From Bacillus sp. sid0103 (GTDB lineage: Bacteria; Bacillota; Bacilli; Bacillales_B; DSM-18226), in contig NZ_JAHUWN010000003.1 in NCBI RefSeq assembly GCF_019219025.1, positions 248,001 to 312,000 of the forward strand: a DNA stretch of 64,000 nt, given 5' to 3'. Position 1 is the first letter of the stretch. Each line of letters begins with the position of its first letter. Positions 24,284-31,608 of the stretch are shown one piece after another. Below the pieces are notes generated by a model. It saw nothing but the letters and a program-made list of their open reading frames with translations, did not search any database and was not told where the DNA came from. Both the position numbers and the translations under genes were made by a program.

Positions 24284-25573
24284 TTAATCAAACATAAGAA
24301 TTTGAGGTAATTTCTCTCCAAGTCTTTCAGTAATTTCAATATGTTGTTCTAAAATATGTGGCTTCAATTTATAGAATTCCCTTAGGTCTGATTTTAGATG
24401 TTTAGGTGCATATAAGCTAGTTATAGAACTATTTAAGGCATCTACAACTTTTTCATCTAAATCAAAATTGTTAATGTAACAAATAACTAACCCTTTATTT
24501 TTGTTTCCCCACGCAAAACTGTGCACAATTTTTCTTTTTTCAAATGCTTCATTATAGAAATTATCGAAGAATTTTTTTGATATTAAAATACCTTTATCTA
24601 ATTCTGTTACCTTTCTATCAACCCACCAACAACCTTCCTCGAATATATCAGTATCTATGGTGTTAAACATATGTTTAGATGCCTCTTCAAATTGTTCTTC
24701 AGGTATCAAGTCATTAATAACCATCTCCAAGAAAATAGAGTAATCATAAGGTGTCATAAAAAGTTTTTTCCATAGGAGGCGAATAAACTTTTCCTTTTTA
24801 AAGAAATATCTAACCATCTCCGGCTTTGACCTTAATAAAGCCATGGTAAATTTATGATTTTCTTCTTTGATTAGAAATTCAACAGTTTCATCGGGTAAAT
24901 CATCCTGCAAACTAAAAAGTTTAAACCAAAAAAGAATAATTTGTTCATCTACTTCTCTATATTTATCCTTTTTAATATAAGAAAACTCCATTAATTGTTG
25001 TAAAAAATCCTTATAGTTAATTCGTTCAATCGCATAGGGAATTTGAGTAACAATATGGTCAAATGACTCTCCTCTGGGGGTTATCGTTACATCAAAATGT
25101 TCATCTATTTGCTGAACAATAAACGCCATTCCTCCATTTACTACAAATTTCCCCAAATTGGACTGAATAAATAGCCAGAAGCTTTCCACATGACTGTGGC
25201 TAATTATATTTCCTTTTGCATGGGCACAATCATTTCTTCTGTTCTTCCAATAAAAATATTGTTCATATACATCTTCTGTTAAATTGAAAATTGGTTTTTT
25301 CTTATTTTGTATGGCTTCTATGACTTTTTTTTCCCAACTGTCATCGTCAAGTAGTCCCTTTTGAACATGCTTCCATTCAGGATCTGCATAATCTTTTGGG
25401 GGTTGAGATGAAAGCATCCTAATTTTAATTACTGTTTGAAGCCCTAAAAATGAAAATAAGAGAGCAGCACGATAAGCTGATGCTTTATAGCATCTAATAC
25501 TTTCATCGAATAACTCATGGGCTTCGTTCGTAAAATCTTGTTTTATTAACCACTCTTCAATCTTTAGTATCAT
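24284..25573 (-). CDS. HEPN-motif protein, candidate RNase-type defence gene
   Basis: A 429-residue soluble protein with no close family I can name. The N-terminal 140 residues have HEPN features: helices EWLIKQDFTNEAHELF and YRAALLFSFLGLQTVIKI, then R113-N-D-C-A-H118, the R-x4-H motif of HEPN ribonucleases, in the context RRNDCAHAKG and followed by a helix ending SNLGKFVV. The remaining 290 residues are helical and unrecognised. HEPN proteins in mobile elements often act in abortive infection or toxin-antitoxin systems. No obvious antitoxin is next to it; the nearest genes are the divergent DUF2019-like and small membrane proteins. It is AT-rich compared with the element backbone, so it is cargo. 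The ATG has an AGAGGG site. Confidence 0.6.
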   Translation of the reverse strand: MILKIEEWLIKQDFTNEAHELFDESIRCYKASAYRAALLFSFLGLQTVIKIRMLSSQPPKDYADPEWKHVQKGLLDDDSWEKKVIEAIQNKKKPIFNLTEDVYEQYFYWKNRRNDCAHAKGNIISHSHVESFWLFIQSNLGKFVVNGGMAFIVQQIDEHFDVTITPRGESFDHIVTQIPYAIERINYKDFLQQLMEFSYIKKDKYREVDEQIILFWFKLFSLQDDLPDETVEFLIKEENHKFTMALLRSKPEMVRYFFKKEKFIRLLWKKLFMTPYDYSIFLEMVINDLIPEEQFEEASKHMFNTIDTDIFEEGCWWVDRKVTELDKGILISKKFFDNFYNEAFEKRKIVHSFAWGNKNKGLVICYINNFDLDEKVVDALNSSITSLYAPKHLKSDLREFYKLKPHILEQHIEITERLGEKLPQILMFD

Positions 25574-25862
25574 CTTAAATTCCCTCTTTCTAAAACTCTC
25601 CCTGTTAAAAGCAATTCATCATATCTTAAATTTTGACGACCTCGCTGTTATGCTGAAACCCTTGATATCATTATCATTGTACAACTTCCTAAATATGTTT
25701 TACACATTTAATTGTGAAAATTTAGAAATTAAAAAGGGATTTTCATTTCTTATTAAACTAACGAGGCAGGTTAGTTGAAGAAGGTGAGGTTATAATTAAT
25801 GTACCAATACCAAAAAAAATGGGACAAAATATAAACAGTGTTGTCAATTGGAGGGGATTGAT
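25574..25862. other. Divergent intergenic region of the cargo block
   Basis: AT-rich, between the HEPN and DUF2019-like genes. It holds the hairpin AACTAAC-GAGGCAG-GTTAGTT (25756-25776), related to the cassette repeats below, and a tiny frame at about 25800 (MYQYQKKWDKI) with a GGTGAGG site, which may be a truncated gene start. Confidence 0.5.
25756..25779. repeat. Cassette-type repeat, variant copy
   Basis: Perfect 7-bp arms AACTAAC / GTTAGTT around GAGGCAG, followed by GAA. It shares ACTAACG and TAGTTnAA with the repeats at 26231 and 26471 and precedes the DUF2019-like gene. Confidence 0.55.
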
Positions 25863-26213
25863 TTGAAAAAAGATAGTGTATTTCTAATAGATGAGTTTGT
25901 TAAAAATGCCGTTATTCAAGGGGAAGCGACCTTAGAAGGAAAATATAAAAAAGGTAATAAAGCAAGTGATAAACTATATAAAATCATTGATATTATGAAA
26001 CAAGATATAAAACTTGCTGAAACTATGCTTGATGTATTAATGGATAGTAAAGAACCAAATGTGAAAATCTGGGCTTGTGGTACAGCATTGGATATTGCAT
26101 ATAAAGTTAAAGAGGCAGAGCAAATTTTAAAAGATATTTCAAATTCAACTCAACTAGGAATTTTGAGTTTTAATGCTGAAATGACTTTGAGTGTACGAAA
26201 AGAAGAACTATAA
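25863..26213 (+). CDS. DUF2019-like protein (possible immunity-type protein)
   Basis: About 116 residues, all-helical, with a HEAT-like repeat feel. The blocks KLYKIIDIMKQ, KEPNVKIWACGTALDIAYKVKEAE and GILSFNAEMTL match what I recall of DUF2019, a family often found as immunity-like proteins in toxin loci. The TTG at 25863 is chosen because GGAGGGG lies just upstream; an earlier TTG would put this site inside the gene. It is followed 17 bases later by repeat copy 1. Its target is unknown, and it is not clear that it belongs with the HEPN gene. Confidence 0.65.
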   Translation: MKKDSVFLIDEFVKNAVIQGEATLEGKYKKGNKASDKLYKIIDIMKQDIKLAETMLDVLMDSKEPNVKIWACGTALDIAYKVKEAEQILKDISNSTQLGILSFNAEMTLSVRKEEL

Positions 26214-26230
26214 AACCCATACCTTTTTTT

Positions 26231-26247
26231 ACTAACGGGTGCGATAG
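26231..26247. repeat. Cassette repeat, copy 1
   Basis: ACTAACGGGTGCGATAG, identical to 26472-26488. It lies 17 bases after the stop of the DUF2019-like gene and before the small membrane protein gene. Confidence 0.85.
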
Positions 26248-26273
26248 GATTATAAAAAAGAGGATGAAAAGTT

Positions 26274-26456
26274 TTGAAATGGACATTTAGAAAAAGTATT
26301 TTTAGTTTCCTTTTTTGCTACTTATTCTTAATAATCTTTGGTGATAAATTTAAACTTCCATTTGGTTTATTAAGTTCATTATTTGTTTCGCTTGCTTTTG
26401 TTATATTTGAAATTATTTTTGAATATTGTTGGAACAAGTTAATATCCAAAAAATAA
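26274..26456 (+). CDS. Small two-helix membrane protein, 60 residues
   Basis: A 60-residue, very hydrophobic protein with two membrane helices (about residues 8-24 and 29-51) and positively charged ends. TTG start with an AGAGGATG site. It is framed by two identical 17-base repeats, so it looks like a single-gene cassette. No family recognised; membrane immunity or accessory proteins of this size are common in such loci. Confidence 0.6.
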   Translation: MKWTFRKSIFSFLFCYLFLIIFGDKFKLPFGLLSSLFVSLAFVIFEIIFEYCWNKLISKK

Positions 26457-26471
26457 ATCATTCGTTCTTTA

Positions 26472-26488
26472 ACTAACGGGTGCGATAG
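26472..26488. repeat. Cassette repeat, copy 2
   Basis: ACTAACGGGTGCGATAG, 15 bases after the stop of the small membrane protein gene. In this copy AACTA / TAGTT can pair across the repeat. Confidence 0.85.
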
Positions 26489-26518
26489 TTCAATAAGATT
26501 AATTAATCAGTTCTTTGT

Positions 26519-26546
26519 AGAGTGGCTAAAATGTCACTCTTTTTTC
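26519..26546 (+). terminator. Terminator of the cargo cassette operon
   Basis: AGAGTG-GCTAAAATGT-CACTCT followed by TTTTT, downstream of the last cassette repeat. Confidence 0.75.
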
Positions 26547-26596
26547 ATATTTTTATTAATATAACATTTCCCAAATAAGGTATGATTTCAATGTAA

Positions 26597-26677
26597 TTAA
26601 TTTGGGAGGTGCTTGTATGTACGAAGGTTTTTGTCCATCGTGACCGTGACCCGTACTTTTGTGTCAGGGATTGCCAT
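26597..26677 (-). pseudogene. Truncated N-terminus of a ribbon-helix-helix protein
   Basis: Reads MAIPDTKVRVTVTMDKN, the usual first strand of an RHH/CopG protein, then runs into unrelated sequence and stops after 26 codons. The ATG has an AAAAGGGTG site like the other element genes. The break is at about 26636, where a plus-strand gene start with GGGAGGTG (MYEGFC...) is cut in the same place. So a joint between two DNA segments lies here. Confidence 0.55.
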
Positions 26678-26956
26678 TGATTTCACCCTTTTCAAGTTCT
26701 TCTATTAACCATCAACGTTAGAATTCACAATTACGTCACGCCTTTCCATTCAATCACCTTTTTTATCATGTTAGAATAAGTGTATCACCTTAGTGGTGAT
26801 GTCGACAAAAGGGTGCGGAGTTAGTTTGTTCTCTATGTGTATTAAAAATAATTAGTTGTAACAATCCTATCATGCACGATCGTCTGTTAATCCTATAATT
26901 AAACCTATAGAAACAATCTTTAGTTTAATAAATCATAATGAATTTGGGTGATGATA

Positions 26957-28138
26957 ATGCAAGGAATAGGTAAAGGACACCCACATGCAATGGGGCATCC
27001 TCATGGAATGCGAAATGTAATCGATTATGACAAGAATCCATTTATAGTTATTTGGGAAGTAACAAGAGCTTGTCAACTTAAGTGTGTTCACTGCCGAGCT
27101 GATGCACAGCTTACTCCAGACCCACGTGAATTAACACATGCAGAAGGAATCAATTTAATCGATCAAATTTATGAAATGGATAATCCCATGCTCGTCTTTA
27201 CGGGCGGTGATTGTATGATGAGGGAAGACCATTATGAGCTTGCTGATTATGCAATCAAAAAAGGAATGCGTGTTTCGATGACACCTAGTGCCACAGCAAA
27301 TGTAACAAAAGAAAAAATGAAACTTTTCAAAGATGTCGGACTTTCACGCTGGGGCTTTAGTTTAGACGGGCCAACACCAGAAATTCATGACCACTTCCGC
27401 GGTACACCTGGATCATTTGATCTAACCGTTGAAAAAATAAAATACTTAAATGAATTAGAGATGCCACTGCAGATAAACACCGTAATCTCTCGCTATAATT
27501 ATGATTCTCTTGAACAAATGTCAAAACTAGTGGCCGAACTTGGCGCTGTCATGTGGTACATATTCTTACTTGTCCCAACCGGCAGAGGTCAAATGGATGC
27601 TTGTATCACTCCAGCTGAGCATGAAAAAGTGTTCCGTTGGTTATATGAATTAAGCAAAACCGCACCTTATGATATCAAAACGACTGCAGCACAACATTAC
27701 CGCAGGGTTGTGTTACAGCAAAAAACACGGGATCAACTGATTGAAAAGGGTGAAATTCATTACGAAGACTCCATTACCACTGATTTTGCTTCCATGCACG
27801 ATGGTTTAAAGCGGGCACCAAAAGGTGTAAATGACGGGAACGGCTTTGCTTTTGTCTCACATATTGGAGATGTTATGCCGAGTGGATTACTTCCAATCGT
27901 TGGAGGAAACATACGAGACACCCCGCTTGCTGAAATTTATCGTGAGGCTAAAGTATTTAAAGAATTACGTCAGCCCGATAATTACAAAGGAAAATGCGGC
28001 GTATGTGAATATAACAAAATGTGTGGCGGTTCCCGTTCACGCAGCTATGCAGTAACAGGCGATTATATGGAAAGTGAACCGTACTGCGTCTATATTCCAC
28101 AAGTAATGAGAAATAAAGAAATAACACCAATCTTATAA
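26957..28138 (+). CDS. Radical SAM/SPASM domain protein (TIGR04053-like)
   Basis: A 393-residue radical SAM enzyme. The [4Fe-4S]-SAM motif CQLKCVHC (C-x3-C-x2-C) is near residue 35, preceded by the WEVTRAC strand, and a SPASM-type C-terminal cluster region CGVCEYNKMCGGSRSRSYA follows. The His/Gly-rich N-terminus (GHPHAMGHPHGM) is unusual and may bind metal. I recall this arrangement as the TIGR04053 family, related to haem-pathway and peptide-modifying SPASM proteins; substrate unknown. The ATG at 26957 sits six bases after GGGTG; two earlier starts are possible. It is ended by a terminator at 28150-28181. Confidence 0.82.
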   Translation: MQGIGKGHPHAMGHPHGMRNVIDYDKNPFIVIWEVTRACQLKCVHCRADAQLTPDPRELTHAEGINLIDQIYEMDNPMLVFTGGDCMMREDHYELADYAIKKGMRVSMTPSATANVTKEKMKLFKDVGLSRWGFSLDGPTPEIHDHFRGTPGSFDLTVEKIKYLNELEMPLQINTVISRYNYDSLEQMSKLVAELGAVMWYIFLLVPTGRGQMDACITPAEHEKVFRWLYELSKTAPYDIKTTAAQHYRRVVLQQKTRDQLIEKGEIHYEDSITTDFASMHDGLKRAPKGVNDGNGFAFVSHIGDVMPSGLLPIVGGNIRDTPLAEIYREAKVFKELRQPDNYKGKCGVCEYNKMCGGSRSRSYAVTGDYMESEPYCVYIPQVMRNKEITPIL

Positions 28139-28149
28139 GTATATCCATA

Positions 28150-28181
28150 GGGGCATTCTTTTCATGAGAATGCCTCTATTC
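28150..28181 (+). terminator. Terminator after the radical SAM gene
   Basis: AGGGGCATTCT ... AGAATGCCTCT arms around TTTTCATG, 11 bases after the stop. Confidence 0.7.
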
Positions 28182-28293
28182 TTAGTCAATAATCCTTAGA
28201 TATTGGAGTTAATAAATTTCCTAAATCATTTTGCAAATAGATCTTTAAAAGTTATGATTAGTTTAGGGATAACGAACATGCTAAGGAGTTAAC

Positions 28294-29244
28294 ATGATTA
28301 GAACAATTGCAGTAAATCAAACGTATCAATTAATGAGGGATCTTTCCATTGAGGAATTGATGAATGGTGATTTTATCTGGTACTGGGTTGATTTTTATAA
28401 CCCAACCACCGAAGAAATCGAATTCTTAAGGACCCCCCTTAACTTTCACCCTCTAGCTATAGAGGATTGCATTAATCATTTACAAAGACCTAAGTTGGAT
28501 TATTATGAGGACTATACTTTTTTTGTGACACAAGCCCTAAATCAACAAACCTTCACGCGCGAAGAGATTGATTTCTTCCTCGGTAAGAACTATATCATTA
28601 CCTTTCACTACAAACCCTCAGCCGAAATTGAGGAGGTGTGGAAACGATTTGATCAGTCAACAAGTATTAATCGGTGGGATCCTTCCCACGTTTTATACAT
28701 TATCCTTGATAAAATGGTGGATAATTATTTTCCTCTGGTTTATCAAATTGAGGATATGTTAAATGAAATTGATGAAAATTCAAAAGGGAGAACGATGGAG
28801 GCATTGCTCGAGGATTTATTCGACACTAGACATCATCTCCTATCGTTACGGCATACGATTACTCCAATGCGGGACCTTGTTTATCGAATCCTCAACTCTG
28901 AACGAATGACTTATATCAATGGGAAAAAAGAATACTTCTCCGATATTCATGATCATTTACTTAAATTAACCGAAATGATTGAGGCAAACCGTGAACTTAC
29001 CACGGACATCCGCGACAGTTATATCTCACTGAACTCACACCAAACCAATCATGTCATGAAGGTTTTAACTGTGATTACTACGATATTCATGCCACTTTCC
29101 TTTATAGCAGGATTGTACGGGATGAATTTTCACTATATGCCTGGATTATCATGGAAATATGGTTTTTTTGCCACGCTGATTTTAATGGTATTAGTTGCCA
29201 TAGGAATGTCTCTTTGGTTTAAGAAGAAAGGTTGGTTTAAATAA
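28294..29244 (+). CDS. CorA family Mg2+/Co2+ transporter
   Basis: A 316-residue CorA-type divalent cation channel. The long acidic cytoplasmic domain is followed by two C-terminal membrane helices, with the universal selectivity motif YGMNF at the end of the first. The pentameric channel brings in Mg2+. The C-terminus is basic (KKKGWFK). The ATG has an AAGGAG site and the gene ends at a perfect terminator. Confidence 0.93.
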   Translation: MIRTIAVNQTYQLMRDLSIEELMNGDFIWYWVDFYNPTTEEIEFLRTPLNFHPLAIEDCINHLQRPKLDYYEDYTFFVTQALNQQTFTREEIDFFLGKNYIITFHYKPSAEIEEVWKRFDQSTSINRWDPSHVLYIILDKMVDNYFPLVYQIEDMLNEIDENSKGRTMEALLEDLFDTRHHLLSLRHTITPMRDLVYRILNSERMTYINGKKEYFSDIHDHLLKLTEMIEANRELTTDIRDSYISLNSHQTNHVMKVLTVITTIFMPLSFIAGLYGMNFHYMPGLSWKYGFFATLILMVLVAIGMSLWFKKKGWFK

Positions 29245-29257
29245 ATGGCTAAAAAAA

Positions 29258-29295
29258 AATGAAAGGACTAGCACCGCTAGTCCTTTCATTTCTAA
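29258..29295. terminator. Bidirectional terminator after the corA gene
   Basis: AATGAAAGGACTAGC-ACC-GCTAGTCCTTTCATT perfect arms, flanked by an A-run and T-rich sequence, between convergent genes. Confidence 0.8.
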
Positions 29296-29305
29296 GATCA
29301 CTTGC

Positions 29306-29617
29306 TTATTTCCACTCTTCATAGGCAACAGTTCCGCCTGTTAAATCAATCGTATTCCGCTCACCTTTATAATAGGTTTTCCCGTCTTTTTCGAAAATTA
29401 ATTTTTCATAGGTATACACTTTTTGCCCATTTTGCAGATGAATAACCACTTTAGGACCTGGATTCTCTATGGGTGCTTCAATTTTTATTGTGTTTTGATA
29501 ATAGTGACGAAAAACGAAGATACTGGCGGTTAATACCATGCACATGACAATGAAAAAAAATAAACCCTTTAGGAAAGAGTGCTTCGGCTTAGAGTGGTAT
29601 AATTCAGCTCTGGTCAA
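29306..29617 (-). CDS. Small membrane-anchored protein of unknown function
   Basis: About 103 residues: a short basic N-terminus, one membrane helix (about residues 16-36) and an extracellular tail of 60 residues with beta-rich sequence (VVIHLQNGQKVYTYEKLIFEKDGKTYY). The TTG at 29617 is chosen because AGGAGGAG lies directly upstream. Conserved-looking Bacillaceae protein; function unknown. No operon partner. Confidence 0.65.
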   Translation of the reverse strand: MTRAELYHSKPKHSFLKGLFFFIVMCMVLTASIFVFRHYYQNTIKIEAPIENPGPKVVIHLQNGQKVYTYEKLIFEKDGKTYYKGERNTIDLTGGTVAYEEWK

Positions 29618-29837
29618 TTTTTCTCCTCCTGTCATTCATAATACGAAAATAATTTTTCAAATAGTTTGAATACTCCATTCATGCCCAAACCTAGATTTTT
29701 TAATCCATTTGAAAAAATTTAACACTTGTTACCTTATGCAGTGCCACTAAAATTGTTGACACTAATCGCTCTTAAACACATGATTTTCATATTTATGTAT
29801 AATAGTAAGGAATGATTGATCAGAAAGGAGAATTTCT

Positions 29838-30887
29838 TTGGTAAATACAAATACAAAAGAAACGATGAAATTAATTGCTGATTTAGTCTCGATTCCAAGT
29901 CCATCAGGGAATACAAATGAAGTCATTACCTTTGTTGAAAAATACCTTGCCGAGTTACAAATTCACACTTATCGAAATCGTAAAGGCGGGTTAATAGCGA
30001 CAATTGAGGGGAAGAATTCAAGTAAACACCGCATGCTTACAGCTCATGTTGATACGCTTGGTGCAATGGTAAAGGAAGTAAAAACTAATGGTCGCTTAAA
30101 GATTGATTTGATAGGTGGATTTAAGTACAACTCCATTGAAGGAGAATACTGTCAAATTGAAACAAGCGGCGGAAAAAAGATAACTGGAACCATTTTAATG
30201 CACCAGACTTCTGTCCATGTCTATAAAGATGCTGGAAAAGCTGAGCGAAACCAAGCCAATATTGAAATTAGACTTGATGAAAAGGTACATAATGCCGAGG
30301 AAGTTCGTGCCCTTGGAATTGAAGTTGGAGATTTTGTTTCGTTTGACCCTCGTGTAGAAATAACTCCAAGCGGATACATTAAATCGCGCCACTTGGATGA
30401 TAAAGCAAGTGTGGCGATCTTGCTTCAATTAATGAAACAAATTAAGATGGAGCATATCAACCTGCCCTATACTACACATTTCTTAATTTCAAACAACGAA
30501 GAAATTGGATATGGCGGTAACTCAAATATAACTCCAGAAACAGTCGAGTATTTAGCAGTCGATATGGGTGCAATGGGCGACGGACAGTCAACAGATGAAT
30601 ACACGGTTTCCATCTGTGTTAAAGATGCTAGTGGTCCCTATCATTATGAATTGAGAAAAAATCTAGTTCGTCTAGCTGAAGCGAATAAAATCGAATATAA
30701 ATTGGATATTTATCCTTTCTATGGTTCCGATGCTTCGGCCGCAATCCGTGCTGGTCATGATATTGTCCATGGTTTAATTGGTCCTGGAATCGATTCGTCA
30801 CATGCGTTTGAAAGAACGCACGAAACTTCCATTGAAAATACAGCCAAACTACTGTATCATTACGTGCAAGCTGATTTAATCCAGTAG
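29838..30887 (+). CDS. M42 family metallo-aminopeptidase (YtoP/FrvX-like)
   Basis: A 349-residue cytosolic dinuclear zinc aminopeptidase of family M42. Metal ligands and catalytic acids appear in order: [32 protein letters not shown] and the final His in [10 protein letters not shown]. These proteins form tetrahedral dodecamers that trim peptides. The start is TTG with an AAAGGAG site. The tatA gene starts 12 bases after the stop, probably in the same transcript. Confidence 0.92.
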   Translation: MVNTNTKETMKLIADLVSIPSPSGNTNEVITFVEKYLAELQIHTYRNRKGGLIATIEGKNSSKHRMLTAHVDTLGAMVKEVKTNGRLKIDLIGGFKYNSIEGEYCQIETSGGKKITGTILMHQTSVHVYKDAGKAERNQANIEIRLDEKVHNAEEVRALGIEVGDFVSFDPRVEITPSGYIKSRHLDDKASVAILLQLMKQIKMEHINLPYTTHFLISNNEEIGYGGNSNITPETVEYLAVDMGAMGDGQSTDEYTVSICVKDASGPYHYELRKNLVRLAEANKIEYKLDIYPFYGSDASAAIRAGHDIVHGLIGPGIDSSHAFERTHETSIENTAKLLYHYVQADLIQ

Positions 30888-30898
30888 GAGATGAAAAT

Positions 30899-31114
30899 AT
30901 GTTTTCAAATATAGGTGTACCAGGCTTAATATTGATTTTAATTGTAGCTTTAGTCATCTTTGGTCCAAACAAACTTCCTGAAATAGGCCGTGCCTTTGGC
31001 AAATCGATTCGTGAATTTAAAAAAGCGACTGAAGGAATTGCAGAAGACATCAAAGAAGAAATAAAAGAAGATATCCAAGAGACCAAACAAACTAGCATTA
31101 ATTTAAAGAAGTAA
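30899..31114 (+). CDS. tatA: Sec-independent twin-arginine translocase protein TatA
   Basis: A 71-residue TatA/TatAy-type protein: a short N-terminal membrane helix (residues 5-22), the hinge [16 protein letters not shown] with the conserved F-G-P, an amphipathic helix, and a charged Glu/Lys tail. It forms the pore part of the Tat pathway exporting folded proteins. No tatC is adjacent. It has an AGGAGATG site and is followed by a terminator at 31139-31178. Confidence 0.92.
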   Translation: MFSNIGVPGLILILIVALVIFGPNKLPEIGRAFGKSIREFKKATEGIAEDIKEEIKEDIQETKQTSINLKK

Positions 31115-31138
31115 TTATATAACTGAGCATATTATCAA

Positions 31139-31178
31139 AAAAACATCCCCTTCAAAAATTTGTTGGGGATGTTTTTTG
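31139..31178 (+). terminator. Terminator after tatA
   Basis: AAACATCCCC ... GGGGATGTTT arms followed by a T-tract, between tatA and a convergent small gene. Confidence 0.8.
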
Positions 31179-31182
31179 ATAT

Positions 31183-31299
31183 TTATTTCTTAGAAAAAGC
31201 CTGTACTTGATTCATTAATTTTTTCCGGGACTTAGGATTTCGGAGTAGATATGCAGCACCTAAAGCAACGGTAGTCATCATTAAATTTTTTCTTTTCAT
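31183..31299 (-). CDS. Small basic protein, DUF3918-like, 38 residues
   Basis: A 38-residue protein from 31299 to 31183 with a short hydrophobic helix (MMTTVALGAAYLL) and a basic tail (RNPKSRKKLMNQ). The ATG has an excellent TGAGGAGGTTAGCA site, which argues strongly that it is translated. It resembles the short DUF3918-type proteins of Bacillus. Function unknown. Confidence 0.7.
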   Translation of the reverse strand: MKRKNLMMTTVALGAAYLLRNPKSRKKLMNQVQAFSKK

Positions 31300-31417
31300 T
31301 GCTAACCTCCTCAGTGTTTGTCATTCTTAAATGTTCCCTTTATGAATTCATTTTAACAACTGTAATTATTTACAATCTGTGTTATAGATCAATGGTGTTT
31401 TTGTAACCAATTCGATT

Positions 31418-31548
31418 GGAGCGGAAGGCGCGAGACTCCTGCGGGAGTACGGGACAGGTGAGACCCTGCAGGCCAGCACCTCGCCGAGGAGGCTCCCCGG
31501 AACCGCCGGCGGAAAGCGCAGCGCCTGAAGCGGAAAACAACCTATAAG
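31418..31548 (+). repeat. Dispersed GC-rich intergenic repeat, copy 1
   Basis: Starts GGAGCGGAAGGCGCGAGACT and ends with CCTGAAGCGGAAAAC. It shares GAGACTCCTGCGGGA with an inverted relative at 44754-44860. It is far richer in G+C than its surroundings and contains GCCGGCGG-type stems. Such blocks are common between Bacillus genes; their function is not settled. Confidence 0.7.
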
Positions 31549-31563
31549 TTAAACACAGCTAAA

Positions 31564-31602
31564 TAAAAAAACTAATTCTGCTTGAATTAGTTTTTTTATT
31601 TA
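31564..31602. terminator. Terminator downstream of the secreted His-rich protein gene
   Basis: AAAAAACTAATTC-TGCTT-GAATTAGTTTTTT perfect arms, 7 bases past the stop of the minus-strand gene. Confidence 0.8.
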
Positions 31603-31608
31603 AGCTGG

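Larger units (their letters stand above)
18106..26862. mobile_element. Integrated serine-recombinase element with a lone capsid gene and cargo
   Basis: Between two host-type genes lies about 8.75 kb of DNA with its own style: GAC/GTC-rich codons, AAAGGGTG-type ribosome binding sites and long gene-free, hairpin-rich stretches. It begins with a large serine recombinase, then carries a small protein, an HK97-type capsid gene, a ribbon-helix-helix protein, a basic protein, an HNH endonuclease, and an AT-rich cargo block (HEPN protein, DUF2019-like protein, small membrane protein). No terminase, portal, head protease, tail, relaxase or Rep gene is present. Both boundaries are estimates from composition and the shared TTGTAAC; the true core was not proved. 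Confidence 0.75.
26489..26956. other. Right end of the element with broken genes
   Basis: Holds a terminator (26519-26546), a plus-strand gene start cut after a few codons (26617-26643), an opposing truncated RHH gene start (26597-26677) with a 14-residue frame upstream of it (about 26709-26754), a hairpin ATCACC/GGTGAT at about 26784-26801, the candidate core TTGTAAC (26856-26862) and the promoter region of the radical SAM gene. Confidence 0.5.
31300..31608. other. Intergenic region with a dispersed GC-rich repeat
   Basis: No gene. Bases 31418-31548 form a GC-rich block including GAGACTCCTGCGGGA and GCGGAAAGCGCAGCGCC, a dispersed Bacillus-type repeat. A terminator lies at 31564-31602. Confidence 0.6.

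Noticed and set aside
18137..26645. ATGGACAAAA at 18144-18153 and its reverse complement at about 26631-26640 as attachment sites
   Set aside because: The two copies are in opposite orientation, whereas integration by a serine recombinase leaves cores in the same orientation. Ten bases of low-complexity match can arise by chance.
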